Shown one piece after another: positions 58,633-64,000 of a stretch of 64,000 nucleotides of DNA. The stretch covers positions 43,893 to 107,892 of the forward strand of contig CAAFMS010000028.1 in NCBI GenBank assembly GCA_900764105.1, in the 5' to 3' direction. The notes under the pieces are model-generated. The model was not told the origin of the DNA, made no database searches, and saw only the letters and a list, made by a program, of their open reading frames with translations. Positions within the stretch are counted from its first letter, which is position 1. Every line of letters starts with the position of its first letter. Both the position numbers and the translations under genes were made by a program. This DNA is from Clostridia bacterium. GTDB taxonomy: Bacteria; Bacillota; Clostridia; Christensenellales; Borkfalkiaceae.

Positions 58633-59418
58633 CTATCCGATAAAAAAATCCACTATATACTTTTCGTCGTTCGCAAGTACCGCCGTGTGATTTTCGTCGG
58701 AACCTTTGATTTCCGATGAGTAAACCGTCAACTCCTTAACGGTATCTTTATCGTTTCCGAGCGAGTGCGGATGGTGATCGACGCCCACTTTAACATAATA
58801 AGTAAGCGGCGCGCTGTTTTTCTTGCAATACTCTATCATTTTTAGCGAGTTTTTCCTGAACGCAACCGTTTTATCGCTGTCTCCGGCAATCAGAAGCGTG
58901 GGCAAATTCAATGAAAAATACCTGTCGAAATTTTCCACGGGATAACCGCCGTAATTTAAATATTCCTTTTCCGACTTAAAACCGTACTCTTTAAGCACCT
59001 GCTCGTAAAGACCGTTTTCGCCGTATTCCTCGCCTCTTCTCGGCCAAGTCCTTAGGTCTAAAACGGGCGCGTCGAAATAGGCTTTTTTAACCGTTTCGGG
59101 ATGAGCGAGCGTATAGTTAAACGCATACAGTCCTCCCCTCGAAAAGCCTATTATTCCGCATTTTGCGTTCAAAAACGGGTATCTCTTCATCATTTCGAGG
59201 TAAAAACCGTACATCAGTTTCACCGCCTCGGGACTTCCGTATTTATCCGATATGCCAAAGTATGCCCTTAAAAAGCCCTTTTCGCAAAGAGATTTTTCCG
59301 CTTTGTCGAAAGCGTAGAAAAATTCTGTTTTCCAAAGCCATTCGCCGTTCGGCTCGGACGGTATAATCACCGTCGCCTCGTAGCCGTTTACGGTAAATTT
59401 TTCGATTCGGTATTCCAT
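58633..59418 (-). CDS. Alpha/beta hydrolase
   Basis: 261 residues. Nucleophile elbow GFSRGG with Ser93; acid in AGDSDKT; His in VDHHPHSLG. No signal peptide. Substrate unknown; the fold includes esterases and peptidases. It starts 2 bp after the transporter gene, with RBS AGGAG, so the two form one operon. Confidence 0.82.
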   Translation of the reverse strand: MEYRIEKFTVNGYEATVIIPSEPNGEWLWKTEFFYAFDKAEKSLCEKGFLRAYFGISDKYGSPEAVKLMYGFYLEMMKRYPFLNAKCGIIGFSRGGLYAFNYTLAHPETVKKAYFDAPVLDLRTWPRRGEEYGENGLYEQVLKEYGFKSEKEYLNYGGYPVENFDRYFSLNLPTLLIAGDSDKTVAFRKNSLKMIEYCKKNSAPLTYYVKVGVDHHPHSLGNDKDTVKELTVYSSEIKGSDENHTAVLANDEKYIVDFFIG

Positions 59419-59420
59419 AA

Positions 59421-60527
59421 TTATACTCCTATAATAAGTTCAAATATTACGAGTACCGCAAGGTACGCGAAATTTATCAGAAGAAATTTCAATATATACG
59501 GCGCGGTTTTGTCGCCCGTCTGTCTGTATTTGCCAAGCGTTATAAGGCTCGCAAGGCTTGCTACGGGCGTTCCGAGACCGCCGATATTCACGCCGACAAG
59601 CAGCGGCGCGTAATTTTCTGTAAATCTGCAAAGCAGCGTAGCCGACGGAACGTTGGATATTACCTGACAGCAAAGTACGGACACTATGAGCGTATTTTTA
59701 TCAAGAAGTCCGCCTATAAGTTCGTGAACGGCATTTATCCTCGACATATTACCGCTGAAAACGAAGAACGCCGCGAACGTTAAAAGAAGGGAATAGTTGA
59801 CTGTTTTAAACGCTCTTATATCGAATATCAGTATGCCGACGGTCGCTATTCCGATACCTATGTAGTAAGGAAAAAGTCTCAGTACCGAACACACCGACAA
59901 GGCGAAAAGCGCGAGATATATCACCGTTTTTTTCGTATCCGATTTATATTCCGTATCGTCCGTAACCTCTGCCGGTTCTCTTTTTACCACAAAGCAACAA
60001 GCGATTATAAGGAAAAGCGACGCCAAAAACGGCGGCGACATAATTTTCAGGAATTCCGCTACGGGTATTTTGTAGTACGAGAACAAAAACAAGTTCTGCG
60101 GATTGCCGAACGGGGTCAGCATACCGCCGAGATTAGCCGCTATATTCTGCAAAATGAACAAGTACGCCGTATACTGCGGCTTGTCGGTGCTTTTCAAGAC
60201 AAAATAGCCGAGCGGCAGAAAGGTTATGAGCGCCATATCGTTCGCCATAATCATAGACCCGAAATAGGTTATGAATACCAACGCGAAAACGATATTTCGC
60301 ATATTTTTGAATTTTACTATTATCTTCCTCGCGAGTATTTCGAAGAACCTTATATTCGACAACGCTTCCACCACGAGTAGCGTTCCGAATAAACACGCAA
60401 GCGTGGGCAGGTCGAAATAGCCGAGATATTCTTTGTCCGGCGGCACGAAAAACGCCGTCACGATCGCCGCCGTTACCGCTATTATGCTAACTGCGTGGCT
60501 TTTTACGAATTTTAAAACCGTTTTCAT
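59421..60527 (-). CDS. ArsB/NhaD/SLC13-type ion transporter
   Basis: 368 residues from ATG at 60527. About ten hydrophobic segments; motifs SMIMANDMALITFLPLG and GNPQNLFLFSYY match the ion-transporter (IT) superfamily of arsenite/antimonite and dicarboxylate or Na+/H+ carriers. The second half has VISNVPSATLLCRF and NIGGLGTPVASLASLI, mirroring the first-half motif as expected for the inverted repeat fold. The transported ion cannot be named. A variant of the interspersed 15-bp word lies just upstream. No RBS is evident. Confidence 0.83.
   Translation of the reverse strand: MKTVLKFVKSHAVSIIAVTAAIVTAFFVPPDKEYLGYFDLPTLACLFGTLLVVEALSNIRFFEILARKIIVKFKNMRNIVFALVFITYFGSMIMANDMALITFLPLGYFVLKSTDKPQYTAYLFILQNIAANLGGMLTPFGNPQNLFLFSYYKIPVAEFLKIMSPPFLASLFLIIACCFVVKREPAEVTDDTEYKSDTKKTVIYLALFALSVCSVLRLFPYYIGIGIATVGILIFDIRAFKTVNYSLLLTFAAFFVFSGNMSRINAVHELIGGLLDKNTLIVSVLCCQVISNVPSATLLCRFTENYAPLLVGVNIGGLGTPVASLASLITLGKYRQTGDKTAPYILKFLLINFAYLAVLVIFELIIGV
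59706..59730 (-). repeat. 25-bp sequence shared with 53367-53391
   Basis: Exact identity to the glycosyltransferase segment, here inside the transporter gene and read in the other direction (AVHELIGGL). Confidence 0.85.
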
Positions 60528-60552
60528 ATAAATTAACACAAGAAGGTCCGTC

Positions 60553-60566
60553 TATAAGTCGATTAA
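60553..60566 (+). repeat. Variant of the interspersed 15-bp word
   Basis: TATAAGTCGATTAA, preceded by GTCCGTC and followed by CGGC, between the ABC-F gene and the transporter gene. Confidence 0.7.
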
Positions 60567-60606
60567 CGGCTTTTATCGGCGGGCAAAACACATTATTCGC
60601 CAAAGT

Positions 60607-62151
60607 TTATTTCGCTCGGGCGTCGAATATAATATCGCAAAGCCCTTCGGCGAAATCGGGTTCGTGAGTGACGAGTATCAACGCGCCCTCGTATTTTTGT
60701 AAAGCCTCTTTAAGCGCCCTTTTAGCCTTGACGTCGAGGTGATTCGTAGGTTCGTCGAGGATAAGAATATTCGACGGCGAATTGCCTAAAATAGCGAGTT
60801 TAAGCCTCATCATCTCGCCGCCCGAAAGGGTGGAGACGGGTTTTACGGCGAGATCTCCCGAAAGTCCTACGGTTGCGAGCGCGGAACGCACTTCCTTTTG
60901 AGAAAGTCTCGGAAATGCGGACTGGTAAACATTGTACGCCGACAGACTGCCGTTCTCGAAACCGAGTTCCTGTTCGATATAGCCTATTTTCGCCGCAGGG
61001 TGGAAGTTGAACGAACCGCCGAGACTCGGTATTTTACGCATAAGCGTTTTTAAAAGCGTCGTTTTACCTACTCCGTTTGTTCCTCTTATCCACATTTTGG
61101 ACGTCGAGCCGAGGTGGAAATCAACGTCGGGAATGAGTTGCGACGTATACCCGACTTTAAGACCTTTGACTATCAGTAAATCTTTGGTATTAAGGTCGAT
61201 ATAGGGAAAGGAAAAAGAGCAATCCCTCTCGACGGACGGCTTAGCCATAACGTTTATGCGCCCGAGCATTTTCTTTCTCGAGTTAGCCATACCTGCGGTT
61301 GAAGCCCTCGCCCCGTTGCGGTCGATATAATCCTGCAACTTCTTTATTTCGGCTTGCTGACGGTTATAATCGTCCTCGTACTGTTTGTTTAATATTTCAC
61401 GTTTAACAAGATACTGATCGTAATTGCCCGTAAACTTGCGTATCTGTCCGTTCTCTATCGAGACGATCATTCTCGCCACGTTATTTAAAAACGCGGTGTC
61501 GTGCGAAATAACGAGGAAGGTCTTTTTATACGAGTTTAAAAACTTCGTGAGCCACTCGATATGTTCTATATCCAAAAAGTTCGTAGGCTCGTCTAAAAGG
61601 GTTAAATCCTGCCCTTCCAGAAGAAGTTTCGAAAGCATCAGTTTCGCCCTCTCTCCGCCCGATAAATTGCCGATAATCGTCTCATAGCCGAACTTATTGA
61701 CCCCTAAGCCGTTTGCGATTTTCTTAATCTGAGCCTCTAAGTCATAGTAGTCGGCGTCGTTTAATTCCTCCTGAATTTCCGAGGACTTCGCGACGAGTTC
61801 GTCGAGTTTATCGCCGTCCGCTTCGCACATTTCGGCGTAGATTTTTTCGAGTTCGGCGTTCTTTTCGTCAAGATAGGAAAACGCCTCCCTCAGATACTGC
61901 ATTACGGTAAGCGACTTATCCAAAGTCGCGTGCTGGTCGAGGTAGCCTATACGCATACGGGGAAGTCTCTTGATTTCGCCCTCGTCCTGAACGATTTTGC
62001 CCGCTATTATGTTTATGAACGTGGACTTACCCGCGCCGTTTAAGCCGACTACGCCGATATGCTCGCCGTTATTCACCGTCAGGTCGGATTTTACAAACAA
62101 ATCTCTGTCGTCGTAGCGATGAGAAAGTCCTTTAATCTCTAATATACTCAT
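60607..62151 (-). CDS. ABC-F family ATPase (ribosome-associated)
   Basis: 514 residues with two ABC cassettes and no membrane segment. First: Walker A GLNGAGKST, signature LSGGERAKLML, Walker B LTLLDEPTNFLD. Inter-domain linker with YEDDYNRQQAEIKKLQDYI. Second: GTNGVGKTT, LSGGEMMRLKLAIL, ILILDEPTNHLD. Proteins of this class act in the ribosomal E site, in translation control or antibiotic protection; which one cannot be told here. The arrangement resembles the YbiT/Ettl group. Confidence 0.9.
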   Translation of the reverse strand: MSILEIKGLSHRYDDRDLFVKSDLTVNNGEHIGVVGLNGAGKSTFINIIAGKIVQDEGEIKRLPRMRIGYLDQHATLDKSLTVMQYLREAFSYLDEKNAELEKIYAEMCEADGDKLDELVAKSSEIQEELNDADYYDLEAQIKKIANGLGVNKFGYETIIGNLSGGERAKLMLSKLLLEGQDLTLLDEPTNFLDIEHIEWLTKFLNSYKKTFLVISHDTAFLNNVARMIVSIENGQIRKFTGNYDQYLVKREILNKQYEDDYNRQQAEIKKLQDYIDRNGARASTAGMANSRKKMLGRINVMAKPSVERDCSFSFPYIDLNTKDLLIVKGLKVGYTSQLIPDVDFHLGSTSKMWIRGTNGVGKTTLLKTLMRKIPSLGGSFNFHPAAKIGYIEQELGFENGSLSAYNVYQSAFPRLSQKEVRSALATVGLSGDLAVKPVSTLSGGEMMRLKLAILGNSPSNILILDEPTNHLDVKAKRALKEALQKYEGALILVTHEPDFAEGLCDIIFDARAK

Positions 62152-62167
62152 TTTCTGTTCGTTTTAG

Positions 62168-62195
62168 TTGACTTTTTTTCTATTCGGTTTATAAT
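62168..62195 (+). promoter_or_regulatory. Promoter of the small membrane gene; start coincides with ATG
   Basis: TTGACT (62168-62173), 16-bp spacer, TATAAT (62190-62195); ATG at 62203, so the mRNA would be leaderless. Confidence 0.65.
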
Positions 62196-62202
62196 AATAC
62201 TT

Positions 62203-62673
62203 ATGAAATTCAAATATAAATACAAAACGTATATACTTATATCGTTTATTCTCGTTTACGTCCTCGGCGCGGTGTGCTTCGTCTGGAATTTGTACAGACT
62301 GATAGCCGCGGCAAATAATCCCATCGAACTGTCGGTTTATAATTATATAACCTATTCGCTCTGTCTCGTACTACCCGTCGTTTTCGACGTTTTCGTGACA
62401 GCCGCGCTCATTAACTCGTGTTACGAGATTAAAGACGGCTTTTTGCGCGTACGTTTCGGGCTGCTTTCCGACAAATACAGAATTTCCGATATAGACTCGC
62501 TGATAAAGAACGTGAGTTTAAATAAACTTACGGTTATATTCAAAGACGAAAGTCCTATGAAAGTGATAATCGACGAGAGTAAATTCGACGATTTTTCGAC
62601 CGAGATACTCAAAATAAACAAGACGATTTCCTATTCTCAGGTTTCCGAGGATAGCGATCGCAACAAGCGTTGA
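62203..62673 (+). CDS. Small membrane protein with PH-like domain
   Basis: 156 residues. Two membrane segments (about 10-35 and 50-75), then CYEIKDGFLRVRFGLLSDKYRISDIDSL, typical of bacterial PH domains. No Shine-Dalgarno sequence; the -10 box lies seven bases before the ATG. Single gene with a strong terminator. Function unknown. Confidence 0.75.
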   Translation: MKFKYKYKTYILISFILVYVLGAVCFVWNLYRLIAAANNPIELSVYNYITYSLCLVLPVVFDVFVTAALINSCYEIKDGFLRVRFGLLSDKYRISDIDSLIKNVSLNKLTVIFKDESPMKVIIDESKFDDFSTEILKINKTISYSQVSEDSDRNKR

Positions 62674-62694
62674 AATTATTATAATTTCTTAAAT

Positions 62695-62730
62695 GCGACC
62701 CAAAAGCAAATGCTTTTGGGTCGCTTTTTG
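62695..62730. terminator. Bidirectional terminator
   Basis: Perfect 13-bp stem GCGACCCAAAAGC/GCTTTTGGGTCGC with AAAT loop, then TTTTTGTTTT on plus; the minus side is AT-rich. Confidence 0.88.
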
Positions 62731-62750
62731 TTTTAACGTTTTACCCGCAA

Positions 62751-64000
62751 TTACGCCGCGTACTCTACCGTCGCTTCGCCCGAATAGTTCCAGTCGGCTT
62801 TAACAAAGCCTTTCCACTCGGCTTCCGTACCGCCGAACTTAACCGTCACTACCGACTTATAGAACGCCGAAGCCTCTATCGCGTTATAACGCTTATCCGT
62901 TCCCTTGTCGTATTCGAAGGTAACCGTGATTTCGCCGCATTCGCCGAACGCGTAGGTTCCTACTTTCTTTACCGACTTCGGTATCGTAATTTCGGTAATC
63001 GCCGACGAGCCGTAGAACGCGTATGCGTTTATCTTTTCGAGGTTTTCGGAAAGCGTAACCGAGGTGATTCCCGAGCATCCCATAAACGCTCTTTCGCCGA
63101 TTTCCTTAACGTTTTGCAAATCGACCGTTTTGAGCATACTCATATTTCTGAACGCTCCCGCGGGAACGTTTTCGCTTAAAACGACCGCATTTTCAAGCGA
63201 CATAGGAACGTAATAGGTCTCATCTCCGTCGCCGACGACTTCCGCATACGGCATAGAGGAAGAATAAATCGATCCGTTGAACAACGCCGCCGTCGTTTTG
63301 CCGTTAAAGAAGGCGTTGCCAAAGTCTATTTTAAGCGTATTGCCGCCGAATTCGGTCAGAATACCGTCGTAAAGTTTAACTCCTTTTCCTACCGTAACCG
63401 TCGTAATTTCGGCGTCATTTCCGAATAAGCCTTTCGCGATATTTACGTTTTCGGGAAGAGTCGCCTCCGCGCCCTTACTTCCTATCGCCCATTTCGCCTC
63501 AAAGTTCTCGCCGTCGACTTTTCCGATAAGGTAAATTCCTTTTTCAAGTTTCAAGCCCTTGATTTCCTTATCTGCAAGCCCTTTGATAAATTCCTTGAAA
63601 AGTCCTGCGTCGAGGGTCTCGATATTGTCGTTCTCGAAGGATATTCCCGCAAATTTCGCATTCGCGACTATATCTCCCATCGCTTCCGCGGATATTCCGA
63701 TTATCTTCTTGCCCTCGTACTCGTTCGCGATTACTATAAGGTCGTTTTCCGTGAGTTTCGTTTTGCCCGTCTCGGTAACGCCCGCAAGAATATATCCGTC
63801 GCCGCTTTCTTCGTATTTAAGAAGGGCTTCGCCGTATTTCTTGCCGCAGACTTCGCAGATCGCTTTTTCGGTACAAGTCGCCTCTCCGCCCGAGCAGTTT
63901 TCGGTTTTGCTGTAAGTACAGCCCTTTCTGCCGCAAACCGTCGTATGAGTTTTTCCGTCGGCGTTCTGTTCGGTTTTCAAATCGTGATTGTTCGCGTCGA
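62751..64000 (-). CDS. BspA-type leucine-rich repeat surface protein (5' end outside window)
   Basis: At least 416 residues; the frame is open to the right window edge, so the N-terminus is missing and the in-frame TTG at 63980 is not a start. The visible N-terminal part has Cys-pair modules (VCGRKGC, EATCTEKAICEVCGKKYG), common in Clostridia surface proteins. The C-terminal half has LRR_5/BspA repeats (AFRNMSMLKTVDLQNVKEIGERAF, GITSVTLSENLEKINAYAF, AITEITIPKSVKKVGTYAF). Predicted extracellular; binding partner unknown. Ends at a terminator shared with the convergent gene. Confidence 0.88.
   Translation of the reverse strand, partial: DANNHDLKTEQNADGKTHTTVCGRKGCTYSKTENCSGGEATCTEKAICEVCGKKYGEALLKYEESGDGYILAGVTETGKTKLTENDLIVIANEYEGKKIIGISAEAMGDIVANAKFAGISFENDNIETLDAGLFKEFIKGLADKEIKGLKLEKGIYLIGKVDGENFEAKWAIGSKGAEATLPENVNIAKGLFGNDAEITTVTVGKGVKLYDGILTEFGGNTLKIDFGNAFFNGKTTAALFNGSIYSSSMPYAEVVGDGDETYYVPMSLENAVVLSENVPAGAFRNMSMLKTVDLQNVKEIGERAFMGCSGITSVTLSENLEKINAYAFYGSSAITEITIPKSVKKVGTYAFGECGEITVTFEYDKGTDKRYNAIEASAFYKSVVTVKFGGTEAEWKGFVKADWNYSGEATVEYAA

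Noticed and set aside
61665..61690. 17-bp match (CGATTATCGGCAATTTA) to the region after the 15-bp word at 21900
   Set aside because: It falls in the conserved IIGNLSGGE segment of the ABC-F gene, lacks the TATAAGT half, and one 17-bp match is within chance for a window this size.
1..64000. tRNA, rRNA, tmRNA, RNase P or SRP RNA genes
   Set aside because: Characteristic conserved segments were looked for by eye on both strands and not found; a tRNAscan or Infernal run would be decisive.

Overview
The window looks like a chromosome segment of a low-to-mid GC, Gram-positive-type anaerobe of the class Clostridia (Bacillota). The evidence is consensus sigma-A promoters, strong AGGAGG-type ribosome binding sites, a YyaC spore protease, the LL-diaminopimelate aminotransferase (DapL) route, a SipW-type signal peptidase, a microcompartment operon and RqcH. 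An uncultured gut lineage (perhaps Christensenellales) is a guess. UGA is a normal stop.

Layout. 1-2323 (-): start of a bacterial microcompartment (BMC) operon (EutS/PduU shell protein, EutP/PduV GTPase, class II aldolase, EutE/PduP aldehyde dehydrogenase). It is divergent from a PHP-family hydrolase across a large operator dyad. 3.3-5.1 kb: AT-rich lipoprotein and a pair of small unknown genes. 5.6-6.8 kb: rpsF-ssb-rpsR. 6.9-8.2 kb: composite repeat array beside a DUF559 nuclease-like gene. 8.3-18.2 kb: one gene for a 3303-residue repetitive membrane-anchored protein. 18.5-28 kb: housekeeping genes (lipid kinase, dapF-dapL, yyaC, cvpA, ftsH), a ParB-like protein lacking its N-terminal domain, and a DUF2156-GNAT fusion. 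28.4-33.7 kb (-): signalling operon of a GGDEF-REC-HD-GYP protein, solute-binding lipoprotein, hybrid histidine kinase and HPt protein. 33.9-43.9 kb (-): six-gene surface operon of a TasA/camelysin-like protein, three further membrane or SipW-substrate-like proteins, SipW peptidase and a 1986-residue GLUG/beta-helix adhesin. 44.5-45.8 kb: two PH-like membrane proteins. 46.3-49.6 kb: clpX, clpP, tig. 49.9-54 kb: rqcH, a REP-associated transposase (RAYT) with its repeat array, and a glycosyltransferase. 54-64 kb: ABC exporter, two-component system, hydrolase, ion transporter, ABC-F protein, small PH protein and a partial BspA-type LRR protein.

How parts fit. The surface operon starts from a consensus promoter followed by an approximately 310-nt leader that contains a clear c-di-GMP-I (GEMM-I) riboswitch and two successive intrinsic terminators built from a duplicated switching strand. 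The next operon downstream encodes a protein with both c-di-GMP synthesis and degradation domains, so writer/eraser, sensor and effector lie side by side. A second theme is repeats: GTAG-headed REP hairpins are scattered through the intergenic regions, and the likely mobiliser, a RAYT gene, carries four tandem REP copies in frame inside its own coding sequence. A third is a 15-bp word (TATAAGTCGATTATC) found five times exactly, in genes and between them, in different reading frames. Several genes have a -10 box 6-7 nt before the ATG and no ribosome binding site, which suggests leaderless mRNAs. No tRNA, rRNA, CRISPR array or insertion sequence of classical type was recognised.
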